From: Pantanalinema rosaneae
Lineage (GTDB): Bacteria > Cyanobacteriota > Cyanobacteriia > Leptolyngbyales > Leptolyngbyaceae
Direction of reading: 5' to 3'
NCBI RefSeq assembly: GCF_050753385.1
Contig: NZ_JBLZFZ010000031.1
Span: 1-64,000, forward strand
DNA length: 64,000 nt
A model generated the notes under the pieces. That model was not told where the DNA came from. It was given only the letters and a program-made list of their open reading frames with translations, and ran no database searches. This document shows positions 25,040-33,176 of this stretch, in pieces (positions within the stretch are counted from its first letter, which is position 1; every line of letters begins with the position of its first letter). Both the position numbers and the translations under genes were made by a program.

Positions 25040-26989
25040 CTAAAAGCATAATTGGCGGTAGCGTCCTAAGGCGGTGAGGGGAAAGTGCTGCTGATAGAGG
25101 TGATATTTCAAGTAGAAATGGCAGGGGAACCCAGTGCCAGTAAATTCCGATTCGTCCCAGGTGCCATCCGATCGCTGAGTATTGAGTAGATACGCCACAC
25201 CGCGATCGATCGCTTCCCTGGCAAATACTTCGGTGGCTTCTCCCGCCGCTAACAACCCAATCAACGCCCAGGCGGTTTGAGAAGCCGTACTCACACCCTG
25301 CCCCTTCAAGGAGGGATCATTGTAACTGCGGCAGGTTTCGCCCCAACCGCCATCGGCATTCTGACACTGGACTAACCAGGCAGCCCCCCGTTCAATTTCC
25401 GATCGGAACGCTTGCGGAGCCAATACCGATAACGCTGCCAGCACTCCACTGGTGCCGTAGATATAATTCACGCCCCAGCGCCCAAACCAACAGCCTTCTG
25501 GTTCCTGTTCCTGCCGGAGATAATCTAATGCCCGCACAATCCGATCAGGCTCCATCAGGCGATCGCTGGGTGACTGAGCTAACCGTCCCAACATTTCCAA
25601 AACTCGGGCGGTGACATCAGCAGTATTCGGATCAATCATGGCTTTCAGATCGGCATAAGGCAGGAGATTCAGCCAATCCTGATCGTTATTTAGATCAAAG
25701 GCTGCCCAACCACCCGGACGACACTGCATCGTGGCAATCCACTGCACCGATCGCGCGATCGCCTGTTGTTTCAGAGCCTCATTCGGCAATTGGATGGCTT
25801 GCAGCGCCATCACTACAACTGCCGTGTCATCCACATCGGGATAAAAACAGTTGTCAAACTCAAACGCCCAGGCTCCCGGCTTACCGACCCGGTTTTTTAC
25901 CGCCCAATCGCCATAATCTAGAATTTGCTTTTGTAGCAGCCATTCCCCCCCCTTCACCAGGGCAGGATGGTCGGCAGGCAAGCCAGAATCCACTAACGAT
26001 CGCATCACCAAAGCGGTATCCCAAACCGGAGACACACAGGGCTGAACGCGGTAGCTATCCTCTGTTTCAATCGCAAACCGATCAATCGCTTGTAACCCGC
26101 GATCGACGATCGGATCGGCAGCATCATAACCCAGACAGCGTAATGCCAGGAGGGAATTCAACATAGCGGGAATAATGCCGCCCCAGTCTCCCGTAGCTTC
26201 CTGCCGCTCCAATACCCAGCGCTCAGCCGCCTTCAGCCCTTCCTGCCGGAATGGCACCAGGTTCAAATTTTCCGCCAGTTTAAACGCATCATCCAGTACC
26301 AGAAATACATCTGTCCAATCCCCACTACGCGGTAACTCATACTGAACATTTGCCGCTCCTTCACTGTAGAGTTCATCCAGGGCGATCGCGGGTTCCACCA
26401 TATACACAGGCTTCTGATCAAACACAATCAGTAACGGTACTGTGCTACCCCTTGCCCAACTGGACATTTCATAGATCGTGAAAGGAAACTGTTCCGGCAA
26501 CAGCATGATCCAGGGTGGAATCGATGGAATGCCGCGCCAGTCATAGCAACCAATCAAGGCGAGATGCAGCTTGGTGAAAATGCGAGTTTTGCTGATGCCG
26601 CCTCGCGCCAGAATGAATTGCTTCGCCCGTTGCATGGCTGGATCAGTGGCTGGCACTCCTGATAACCGCAGCGCCATATAGGCTTCTACCGAGGTACTGA
26701 GGTCGCCGCCATCACCGTAAAATAGTTCCCAACCGCCATGTTCCCGTTGTTGCGATCGCAGGTAAGCCTCGGCTTTATGCAAGGGTCGGGTTTTATCAGT
26801 GCCCCAAATTTTGTGCAGCAGAATGACTTCTGCCGTAATTGTGACATTCGACTCCAGTTCGACCCACCAATAACCCTCCGAATATTGCGTAGACAACAGA
26901 TAGTTCTGGCTAGCGGCGATCGCAGCATCCAACGACTGCAACTGATCCGGCTGTCCTAAACCGATTCCTCGATCCTGCGTCTGCGTCAC
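25040..26989 (-). CDS. shc: squalene-hopene cyclase
   Basis: Class II triterpene cyclase, a monotopic membrane enzyme that turns squalene into hopene. The catalytic acid motif DVDDTA begins at D385. Several QW repeats are visible (for example QREHGGWELF, QCRPGGWAAF, QEPEGCWFGRWGVNYIYGT, QNADGGWGE, QRSDGTWDE). The start is taken at the GTG at 26989, which has AGGAG 10 nt upstream and gives 649 residues, a usual length. An upstream ATG at 27061 would add 24 unlikely residues and reach into the divergent promoter region. It faces hpnB across about 100 bp, forming a hopanoid locus. Confidence 0.95.
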   Translation of the reverse strand: MTQTQDRGIGLGQPDQLQSLDAAIAASQNYLLSTQYSEGYWWVELESNVTITAEVILLHKIWGTDKTRPLHKAEAYLRSQQREHGGWELFYGDGGDLSTSVEAYMALRLSGVPATDPAMQRAKQFILARGGISKTRIFTKLHLALIGCYDWRGIPSIPPWIMLLPEQFPFTIYEMSSWARGSTVPLLIVFDQKPVYMVEPAIALDELYSEGAANVQYELPRSGDWTDVFLVLDDAFKLAENLNLVPFRQEGLKAAERWVLERQEATGDWGGIIPAMLNSLLALRCLGYDAADPIVDRGLQAIDRFAIETEDSYRVQPCVSPVWDTALVMRSLVDSGLPADHPALVKGGEWLLQKQILDYGDWAVKNRVGKPGAWAFEFDNCFYPDVDDTAVVVMALQAIQLPNEALKQQAIARSVQWIATMQCRPGGWAAFDLNNDQDWLNLLPYADLKAMIDPNTADVTARVLEMLGRLAQSPSDRLMEPDRIVRALDYLRQEQEPEGCWFGRWGVNYIYGTSGVLAALSVLAPQAFRSEIERGAAWLVQCQNADGGWGETCRSYNDPSLKGQGVSTASQTAWALIGLLAAGEATEVFAREAIDRGVAYLLNTQRSDGTWDESEFTGTGFPCHFYLKYHLYQQHFPLTALGRYRQLCF

Positions 26990-27093
26990 GGTAGCCCCAC
27001 TCCTGTCCCAACACTTGGTCACAAAACTACAAACAATGTATTGTGCTTCGTAATGCTTCACATTGGCAACTATCTATATCGGACAACGATCGC

Positions 27094-28305
27094 ATGAATT
27101 TTCTGATTTCGGCACTATCAGGATTATCGGTGGTGATCTGGCTGGTACTGCTTGGCTTGAGGGGAGGGTTTTGGCAGTGTGATCAGGTGTTGGAGGGAGG
27201 TGGGGAAGATGAGGAAGGTGGGGGAGAGCATCCGACGGTGTGGGCGGTGATTCCAGCCCGGAATGAGGCGGAGTTGCTGCCAGTGACGCTGCGATCGTTG
27301 CTGCAACAGGACTATCCTGGTGAACTGCGGGTAATTTTAGTGGATGACCATAGTACGGATGGAACGGGGACGGTAGCTCAAGCTACGGCGGCATCCTTGG
27401 GGCAGGCAGAACGGTTAACGATACTAGCAGCAGCACCCTTACCAACAGGTTGGTCAGGTAAATTGTGGGCGATGGATCAGGGGGTGCAAAAAGCCCTCAC
27501 AGCATCACCGGACTATATTTTGTTGACGGATGCGGATATTTACCACGATCGCTGGAATGTGCGGCGATTAGTCACCCAGGCAGAGCAACATAATCTGGCG
27601 ATGGCTTCGGTGATGGTGCGGTTGCGCTGTGAGAGTAGTTGGGAACAGCTATTGATTCCAGCCTTTGTGTTCTTTTTTCAAAAACTTTATCCATTTCGCT
27701 GGGTGAATGATTCTCAGCGATCGACGGCGGCGGCGGCGGGCGGGTGTATTTTAATTCGGGGCGATGTTCTGGAACAGATTGGCGGACTGCAAACGATTCG
27801 GCAGGCGTTAATTGATGATTGTGCCTTAGCTCAGGTCGTGAAGCAGCGAGAGGATGAGGGAGATAATTCCGCGATCGCTGGGTTGCGACTGTCTAGAAAG
27901 ATCTGGTTGGGTCTGAGTGATTTAACCTGTAGTTTGCGTCCCTATCCATCCCTGCAAACCATTTGGGATATGGTGGCGCGGACAGCCTATACGCAACTCA
28001 ATTATTCCCCGTTATTGCTCCTGGGAACATTGGTGGGAATGACAATCATTTATCTGATCCCACCGATCGCAGTTGGGATAGGAGTGATGGCTGGGAATAC
28101 GACGATCGCCTTAACTGGATTAACGGGCTGGTTACTGATGACACTGGCATACTACCCCACCGTTCGGTTTTATCGGTGTTCGCCGCTATTTGCCGTTAGT
28201 CTACCGGCGATCGCCCTGCTCTATACCTTCATGACGATCGACTCGGCTTGGCGACACTGGCAGGGTCAGGGGGGAGCCTGGAAAGGGCGGGTATATCCAG
28301 GTTAG
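27094..28305 (+). CDS. hpnB: hopene-associated glycosyltransferase
   Basis: A family 2 glycosyltransferase of the HpnB type, 403 residues. The N-terminal TM segment (about 3-25) is followed by the GT-A domain: WAVIPARNEAE, the VDDHSTDGT nucleotide-binding Asp pair, and a DXD-like LLTDADIYH. The HpnB-like section FVFFFQKLYPFRWVND precedes a QALIDDCALAQ acidic motif. Three further hydrophobic segments lie at the C-terminus. The ATG at 27094 is chosen because it directly precedes the membrane segment; an upstream GTG at 27043 would overlap the shc promoter region. Residues about 33-46 are a Gly/Glu insertion from a GA-rich repeat. Its divergent neighbour is shc. Confidence 0.9.
   Translation: MNFLISALSGLSVVIWLVLLGLRGGFWQCDQVLEGGGEDEEGGGEHPTVWAVIPARNEAELLPVTLRSLLQQDYPGELRVILVDDHSTDGTGTVAQATAASLGQAERLTILAAAPLPTGWSGKLWAMDQGVQKALTASPDYILLTDADIYHDRWNVRRLVTQAEQHNLAMASVMVRLRCESSWEQLLIPAFVFFFQKLYPFRWVNDSQRSTAAAAGGCILIRGDVLEQIGGLQTIRQALIDDCALAQVVKQREDEGDNSAIAGLRLSRKIWLGLSDLTCSLRPYPSLQTIWDMVARTAYTQLNYSPLLLLGTLVGMTIIYLIPPIAVGIGVMAGNTTIALTGLTGWLLMTLAYYPTVRFYRCSPLFAVSLPAIALLYTFMTIDSAWRHWQGQGGAWKGRVYPG
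27193..27233. repeat. GA-rich repeat inside hpnB
   Basis: A GA-rich stretch containing GGGGAAGATGAGGAAGGTGG encodes the low-complexity EGGGEDEEGGGEH segment between the membrane anchor and the catalytic domain of HpnB. It matches the repeat class at 11391, 21246 and 23276 in composition and in the GGGGAAGAT core. Confidence 0.6.
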
Positions 28306-28307
28306 GG

Positions 28308-28341
28308 CAGACATGGGTAAAGCTGGGATTACCCATGCCTG
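28308..28341. terminator. bidirectional hairpin between hpnB and a secreted-protein gene
   Basis: Arms CAGACATGGGTAA (28308-28320) and TTACCCATGCCTG (28329-28341) pair with one mismatch and an 8-nt loop, between convergent stops at 28305 and 28352. Confidence 0.7.
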
Positions 28342-28351
28342 ATGTCATGGA

Positions 28352-28702
28352 CTACCAGAGTCCCGATACGCCACCGCCCTGTTGAGCCACACAATTGTCA
28401 AACAACACCTTATCCCCAACTTCGACAAAGGCTTCGTCACCTTTGGTATTTAAGGTCACACTGCCATTGCTGTATCTAGCACCGGAGGCAGACTCAACTT
28501 GGGGTAGAGTAATCACTTTACTGCCAAAGGTCAGCCGCACACTGTCGGAACCATCAGGACGGTAGACCGCATAAAACCCTTTATTCGCATCACAACGATA
28601 CCAAACTCGGGTTGTATTTTGGGATGAGACAGGCGCACTGAAAACCGTTAAGCCAACTGATACGGTTAAGACACCCAGAACCGATGAAATCAGTTTATGC
28701 AT
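28352..28702 (-). CDS. secreted MliC-like (lysozyme-inhibitor domain) protein
   Basis: A 116-residue exported protein. The N-terminal signal has a hydrophobic core at 5-22 and a cleavage-like APVSSQ. There is no lipobox Cys, so it is probably soluble in the periplasm. The mature part fits the MliC/PliC fold: YRCDANKGFYAVYRPDG, SASGARYSNGSVTLNTKGDE, and a closing DNC. The two Cys could form the family disulfide. SASGARY is the characteristic inhibitor loop that reaches the lysozyme active site. GGAGG lies about 11 nt before the ATG. The role against lysozyme in a cyanobacterium is inference from the family. Many relatives have unknown targets. Confidence 0.75.
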   Translation of the reverse strand: MHKLISSVLGVLTVSVGLTVFSAPVSSQNTTRVWYRCDANKGFYAVYRPDGSDSVRLTFGSKVITLPQVESASGARYSNGSVTLNTKGDEAFVEVGDKVLFDNCVAQQGGGVSGLW

Positions 28703-29209
28703 GATAGTTTTTCCTCCAATGATTTCGCTGTAGTTGCGTTTGGTTTACTGCCTTCCTAGCCACACTCTGGAATGCTGCGGTCTGCCATTATCAGGATCAC
28801 CATTCATCCTGTAGTCTGGAATCCTTGACAAACTTTTGACCGCTGCAATCCGCTCTTTAATCAGAGATAGTGATACCAAATTAAATAAACCTTGCGACAC
28901 AGGTCTTGCACTGATCCCCCTCAGTCCCCCTTAATAGGGGGATGCCGAAGGCAGGGGGATCTCAATCTGTAGCGTGTCGAAATTAAATTGGTATAAGTTC
29001 AGGCAGAGCGATCGACATGACGTTAAGCGCAGGTTTGGCGCTCATTTTATGCCTGTATTTCGATTTGGCACTACTTTTTTTCGATCCTTAAGAATTTGGA
29101 TTGTGTGCAAACATCAAGGAACTCTATTCAGAGCGAATAGATTGGGCATACTAGCGTAGAGCAACCTGTATGCTGCATTGATCTCGTTCCCTTAGGCAGA
29201 TGTTGATTT
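28703..29209. other. noncoding stretch containing a palindromic element
   Basis: About 500 bp between a divergently oriented pair of genes. It holds the 122-bp element at 28873-28994 and otherwise AT-rich DNA. A 61-codon plus-strand ORF at 28974-29159 starts inside the element and is not credible. Confidence 0.6.
28873..28994. mobile_element. 122-bp MITE-like nested palindrome
   Basis: Nested inverted repeats share one centre. Outer arms ATACCAAATTAA (28873-28884) and TTAAATTGGTAT (28983-28994) pair with one mismatch. CGACAC (28895-28900) pairs with GTGTCG (28974-28979). GATCCCCCT (28913-28921) pairs with AGGGGGATC (28953-28961). An inner TCCCCC/GGGGGA stem lies at 28925-28942. The order fits a non-autonomous mobile repeat of a type common in filamentous cyanobacteria (from memory). 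There is no ORF inside. Confidence 0.75.
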
Positions 29210-30013
29210 ATGCCGATTCAGAAAATTCCCCTCGAAGCGCTGCAAAAAATTCGTCAGCAAATCAAAAATGCGTTAGAGCTACCTGATTCGGAAAACCATC
29301 CCCGATCGTGGTCGTCGCTGGATGAAGTCGATGAATTGCCGGAACCCGATTCCCTCAGCGATCTAGGTGATTTATTTAGCTTTGGGGGAGTACCCGAGGA
29401 AGAAACCCACGTTCCCAACACCAACGGCAAATGGTTTATTAGCACCACGAATCCCGGTGCCGTATTAACCAAGTTACCCGGACTGAAGCTGAAAGCCGCC
29501 GTTCGTTTAGTCGGCTACTTGCACCGCACCGCCGAGGACGGAGTGGGTGTAATTTGGGCAGTGCCCGAAGACCTCAGTACCACGGCGCAACTCGAAAAAG
29601 CCCTGGCAAGCAGTGGGGATCAGCAGCATCCCCCCCAGCCGGAGGGGGCATTTGCCGATGTCATGGCAGCGATCCACGGCGATCGCTCTCCAGCCTCGTG
29701 GATTGTCGCTTCAATGCTGCGACGAGAATTTCGTGAATTTGGTGCGTTAGGTAAATCCTGTAATTGGCTGCACCATCGCTTGATTGATACTGTCCCAACT
29801 CAGGCAAAGTGGCAGTGGCGGGTTGCCAATCCCCCTAAAGATTTAGCGCCCAAGGTGGTGATTTATCCGGACAACAAAGTGGCGATCGAGTTCTTTACCT
29901 GCCGAGTCACGGCTCCGGTCGCAATCTTCCAGCATATTGACCAGTACCCACCTAACCAATATCAAGCGGCTAGCGTCGATCGCCCGATCGCGATTCCGCA
30001 AAAACCATCCTGA
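29210..30013 (+). CDS. hypothetical protein
   Basis: A 267-residue soluble protein I do not recognise. Residues 1-25 form a charged helix (LEALQKIRQQIKNALEL), and 30-70 are acidic and Pro/Ser-rich, probably disordered. A folded region begins near 75 (NGKWFISTTNPGAVLTKL), with a long conserved-looking middle part (AVRLVGYLHRTAEDGVGVIWAVPEDL) and a basic helix (SMLRREFREFGALGKSCNWLHHRL). The ending is beta-rich (KVVIYPDNKVAIEFFTCRV). There is no signal peptide or membrane segment. It lies 117 bp before peptide deformylase on the same strand, so the two could share a transcript. No function is proposed. Confidence 0.75.
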   Translation: MPIQKIPLEALQKIRQQIKNALELPDSENHPRSWSSLDEVDELPEPDSLSDLGDLFSFGGVPEEETHVPNTNGKWFISTTNPGAVLTKLPGLKLKAAVRLVGYLHRTAEDGVGVIWAVPEDLSTTAQLEKALASSGDQQHPPQPEGAFADVMAAIHGDRSPASWIVASMLRREFREFGALGKSCNWLHHRLIDTVPTQAKWQWRVANPPKDLAPKVVIYPDNKVAIEFFTCRVTAPVAIFQHIDQYPPNQYQAASVDRPIAIPQKPS

Positions 30014-30129
30014 TCAATCATCCTGGTTCGGTGTTTCTTGTTCCCAAGGCAATGTTCTAAGATAGAGGTAAGGCGGAATGATTCCGACATTTATCCCTAT
30101 CCTCTACGAAGCAGCGAGTAATATAATCC

Positions 30130-30693
30130 ATGACAGTTGGGGTTTTGGTTGAGAAAAAGAAGCTAACGAAGCCACCGTTAGAGATTCATCATTTGGGCGA
30201 TCGGGTCTTGCGTCAAGGCAGCAAGCGCGTTGCCAAGATTGATGGAGATATCAAGCGCCTGATTCGGGAAATGCTACAAACGATGTATAGCGCTGATGGC
30301 ATTGGTTTGGCAGCCCCGCAAATCGCCGTGAATAAACAGGTGATTGTGATCGACTGTCAACCTGACGAAGCCGCTACCCCGCCCTTGATTTTAATCAACC
30401 CCAGTATTACCAAAGCTAGTCAAGATTTCTCCGTCACCCAGGAAGGTTGCCTCAGTATTCCCGGTGTGTATCTGGATGTCAAACGTCCCTCGGCGATCGA
30501 GGTGGCATACAAAGATGAGTCGGGTCGTCCCCAAAAGCTCTCGGCATCTGGTCTTTTAGCCTGCTGTATTCAGCATGAAATTGATCATCTGAATGGGGTG
30601 ATGTTTGTCGATCGCGTAGAAAATGCCTTGCTGCTGCACCAGGAGCTTGCTAAACACGGCTTTTCTACCCAGACCGTCAAACCAATGGTGTAG
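30130..30693 (+). CDS. def: peptide deformylase
   Basis: Metalloenzyme that removes the N-formyl group from nascent proteins at the ribosome. All three family motifs are present: GIGLAAPQ (57-64), EGCLS with metal ligand C107, and QHEIDH with metal ligands H149 and H153 and catalytic E150. At 187 residues it has normal length, with a short N-terminal extension (VLVEKKKLTKPPLEI) common in cyanobacterial forms. Its partner genes fmt or rsm are not adjacent. A tiny membrane-protein gene follows 18 bp downstream and may be co-transcribed. Confidence 0.96.
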   Translation: MTVGVLVEKKKLTKPPLEIHHLGDRVLRQGSKRVAKIDGDIKRLIREMLQTMYSADGIGLAAPQIAVNKQVIVIDCQPDEAATPPLILINPSITKASQDFSVTQEGCLSIPGVYLDVKRPSAIEVAYKDESGRPQKLSASGLLACCIQHEIDHLNGVMFVDRVENALLLHQELAKHGFSTQTVKPMV

Positions 30694-30711
30694 TGTTGAG
30701 GCAAATCATCT

Positions 30712-30909
30712 GTGACTCCCAAAAGTGGTGTATTGTTAGCCGGAGCCTGTATTGCCGGGATTGCGGCGATCGGTTCTATTTTTGAATTAACCTCTGGTAC
30801 GCCCGATTTAGGCACCGTACCCACAACCATTATTCTGGTGACGGCGTTGCCCTTAGGGGTCGTTTGCTTTTTTGCGGCGGTTCGCGATGCCAGAGCTAAT
30901 CAGCCATAG
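30712..30909 (+). CDS. small two-helix membrane protein
   Basis: A 65-residue protein starting at a GTG. It consists almost wholly of two hydrophobic helices (about 6-24 and 38-58) joined by a short ELTSGTPDLGTVP loop and ended by a basic VRDARANQP tail. The pattern is that of a small integral membrane protein with the tail in the cytoplasm. It lies 18 bp behind def in the same direction. The family and function are unknown. The hydrophobic design and spacing make it more likely real than chance. Confidence 0.6.
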   Translation: MTPKSGVLLAGACIAGIAAIGSIFELTSGTPDLGTVPTTIILVTALPLGVVCFFAAVRDARANQP

Positions 30910-31027
30910 AACGGTTGAACAAAGTCGTTGAGCCATGTAGGATTGACCCACTGAGGAGAGTCGTCGGTCAATCGGTTTGAGAGTTTCCCTCCTCGACATC
31001 TTGATTGAATCGTAGTGCCAACGTTCG

Positions 31028-32425
31028 GTGACGGGTAAACCTCGCTATACTGCATTTCTCCGCCAGCTTCTGCCTGATGGAACAAGCCAGCAGCAATCAA
31101 CTTGCTTGCCGCTATCGGGATCAAGTATTGTGACGATCGGGCGGGATCCTCGCTGCCAAATTGCCCTGAGTTCGGATCGGTATCGGTCAGTTTCCCGTCG
31201 CCATGTCGAGATCAGTCCAGTTGTAGGATTCGAGTCCAGTGATGGCAGCAGCTTTTGGCAAGTCTGTGACCTGAATAGTGCCAATGGCACCTTTCTGAAT
31301 GGCAAGCGCCTCCAGGGTTGTCAGGTACTCCAGGGTGGCGATCGCTTCATGCTGGGACAACAGGGGCCCGAATTTGCCTTTGAATACCACGCGGTTACGG
31401 ATCCCTTCAAAATTCAAGGGCTAGAAGATAGCACAGATTTTTCTCTACCGGGAGCGATTGACCCCACCGATCGCTTAGTGCTGCATCCGTTACCCGCAAT
31501 TGAACCGGAGCAGGCCAGCCTGACCCAGTTATTTCCGATTCTTTCCACTGGACAGCATTTGATTCGGAAAGCCTACCTCCTACCCGCCGGAATCACGATC
31601 GGGGTGGTCGTGTCCTTATTTTTGGCAGTGGGGCAGGCTAGTGTATTCAATTTCCTCCTGGCCGCCTATCTGGCTGGAGCTGTCTATTACTTCGTCTATC
31701 AGCTTTGTGGCAAACATAAACCCTGGTGGGTACTTTTTGGCACTGCCCTACTGATGGTGTTGCTTCTGACCAGCCCATTACTGAACCTGTTTTTGTATAT
31801 CTTTCGGCAGGTTTTACCCGGCAATCTACCGACAGATATTACAGGGCTTGATCCATTGACCCTACTGATCCGCATGTTTTTTGGGGCAGGACTAATGGAA
31901 GAACTGCTGAAAGCGCTCCCGGTACTCCTGGCATGTTTTTTAGGCAAGTGCTTACGATCGCCCAAACGAGAGGAGATCGGCGTGTGGGAACCCTTGGACG
32001 GCATTTTACTCGGAGCCGCTTCGGCAGTCGGCTTTACCCTGGCAGAAACCTTGGGGCAGTATATCCCTGGCATTTATCAATCCACCCTGGCAGCCGGAGA
32101 GGGGGCCGCCCAACTCGCTAGCCTGCAACTGCTGATTCCCAGAGTTCTGGGTTCGGTCGCCGGTCACATTGCCTACAGTGGCTATCTCGGCTACTTCGTT
32201 GGGTTGAGTGTCCTGCGATCGCGCCGTAGCTATTTGATTCAGGGCATCGGCTATTTGAGCGCTTCTGGACTCCATGCTCTCTGGAACGCGGCTGGGATGA
32301 TTAGTCCCGTTTTACTAGCCGTTGTGGGCATTCTCTCCTATGCCTTTCTGGGATCAGCGATTCTCAAAGCCCGCGAGGTATCCCCCACTCGCTCTCAGAA
32401 TTTTGCCACCCGGTTTTATCAGTAG
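31028..32425 (+). CDS. FHA domain-PrsW family intramembrane protease fusion
   Basis: A 465-residue protein starting at a GTG. The N-terminal FHA domain (about 30-120) has the phosphothreonine-reading core TIGRDPRCQIAL, SVSRRHVEI and LNSANGTFLNG. Residues 185-450 form about eight hydrophobic helices matching PrsW-type proteases (related to CPBP/APH-1 membrane proteases). The conserved acidic pair is E291-E292 in MEELLKALPVLLACFLGK, followed by LAETLGQY (E340), GHIAYSGYLG (H380) and GLHALWNAAG (H416). PrsW enzymes cut membrane-bound partners such as anti-sigma factors. The FHA head suggests recruitment or gating by a phosphorylated protein. It is convergent with the unknown gene at 32496 and near the CHAT-FHA and PP2C genes. 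Confidence 0.9.
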   Translation: MTGKPRYTAFLRQLLPDGTSQQQSTCLPLSGSSIVTIGRDPRCQIALSSDRYRSVSRRHVEISPVVGFESSDGSSFWQVCDLNSANGTFLNGKRLQGCQVLQGGDRFMLGQQGPEFAFEYHAVTDPFKIQGLEDSTDFSLPGAIDPTDRLVLHPLPAIEPEQASLTQLFPILSTGQHLIRKAYLLPAGITIGVVVSLFLAVGQASVFNFLLAAYLAGAVYYFVYQLCGKHKPWWVLFGTALLMVLLLTSPLLNLFLYIFRQVLPGNLPTDITGLDPLTLLIRMFFGAGLMEELLKALPVLLACFLGKCLRSPKREEIGVWEPLDGILLGAASAVGFTLAETLGQYIPGIYQSTLAAGEGAAQLASLQLLIPRVLGSVAGHIAYSGYLGYFVGLSVLRSRRSYLIQGIGYLSASGLHALWNAAGMISPVLLAVVGILSYAFLGSAILKAREVSPTRSQNFATRFYQ

Positions 32426-32442
32426 CTTGGCTCAAAAGCTGA

Positions 32443-32479
32443 GATGAAGGCTAGAAGAGTGTAGAGCATAGCCTTCATC
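32443..32479. terminator. bidirectional hairpin after the FHA-PrsW gene
   Basis: A perfect 11-bp stem, GATGAAGGCTA (32443-32453) with TAGCCTTCATC (32469-32479), with a 15-nt loop lies between convergent stops at 32425 and 32496. Confidence 0.75.
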
Positions 32480-32495
32480 CATTCGCCTTCATCCT

Positions 32496-33176
32496 TTATT
32501 GCGGTGATTGTTCGCTTTTTTGCAATGCCGCGATCGCATAGTGCGCCACTGCCAGACTTAACCGCGCTTGATTGAGTTCTGATTGGTCTTGCCAGTTAGC
32601 CTGGGGCACTTTTGCCAACATGGATTTTACTGGATCCCCTGTATAGGAATCACGCAACTCATAGGCAAGGGGACGCGCCAACACTTCCAAATCTTCCAGC
32701 GCCAGATTGGGTAACAAATCCTGCACTGACCCAATCAACCGATCTGCCATCGATTCCGCTGTCGTTGCCACTTTTTGCACTCGCTCCACGATCGCGGACA
32801 GAATCGCTTGTGGAACGCGGACGGCAAACTGTTGCATCAGGCTAGATTGCAGTGTCGCATTTACCCACAGCGTATCCATTTGCTCAAAAAAGGTGGTCGA
32901 TCGTGCTGAAATTTCTTCCGCCGAGAACCCGTCAAACAGCAAGTCCTCGTCTACTTCAGCGAAGAATGACTCTGCCTCAAGGGATAGGGGATTCCAGGGG
33001 TAGGCAATTTTCGCAGTGGGATCTTCGGCAACGACGAAGGCATCTTCGGTCAATGGTTCACCCGACTGCCAGGAATAACTCACACTTTCTGCCTGTAACA
33101 GAGCTACCCATAGATCACGTTCAACGTTAGCCGCAGACTGTTTAACATGATCGGAACACATCACTTCATTATCCAT
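32496..33176 (-). CDS. hypothetical protein
   Basis: A 226-residue acidic soluble protein of unknown family. AGGAG lies 7 nt before the ATG, a good start. The N-terminal third is acidic and Trp-containing (LWVALLQAESVSYSWQSGEPL, YPWNPLSLEAESFFAEVDEDL). The rest is strongly helical, with FFEQMDTLWV, VPQAILSAIVERVQKVATTAESMADRLIG and a closing LSLAVAHYAIAAL helix. There is no signal peptide or membrane span. It sits between the FHA-PrsW gene and the CHAT-FHA gene, so it may serve the same phospho-signalling island, but nothing in its sequence proves this. Confidence 0.72.
   Translation of the reverse strand: MDNEVMCSDHVKQSAANVERDLWVALLQAESVSYSWQSGEPLTEDAFVVAEDPTAKIAYPWNPLSLEAESFFAEVDEDLLFDGFSAEEISARSTTFFEQMDTLWVNATLQSSLMQQFAVRVPQAILSAIVERVQKVATTAESMADRLIGSVQDLLPNLALEDLEVLARPLAYELRDSYTGDPVKSMLAKVPQANWQDQSELNQARLSLAVAHYAIAALQKSEQSPQ

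Noticed and set aside
26987..27061. N-terminal extension of shc from the ATG at 27061
   Set aside because: The GTG at 26989 has a proper AGGAG and gives the usual family length; the extension would overlap the divergent promoter and has no family match that I recognise.
28974..29159. 61-codon plus-strand ORF
   Set aside because: It begins inside the palindromic element, lacks a ribosome site and has an unlikely amino-acid composition.
31215..31235. GGATTCGAGTCC resembling a tRNA T-arm
   Set aside because: It lies inside the FHA coding region and no acceptor, D or anticodon stems surround it.
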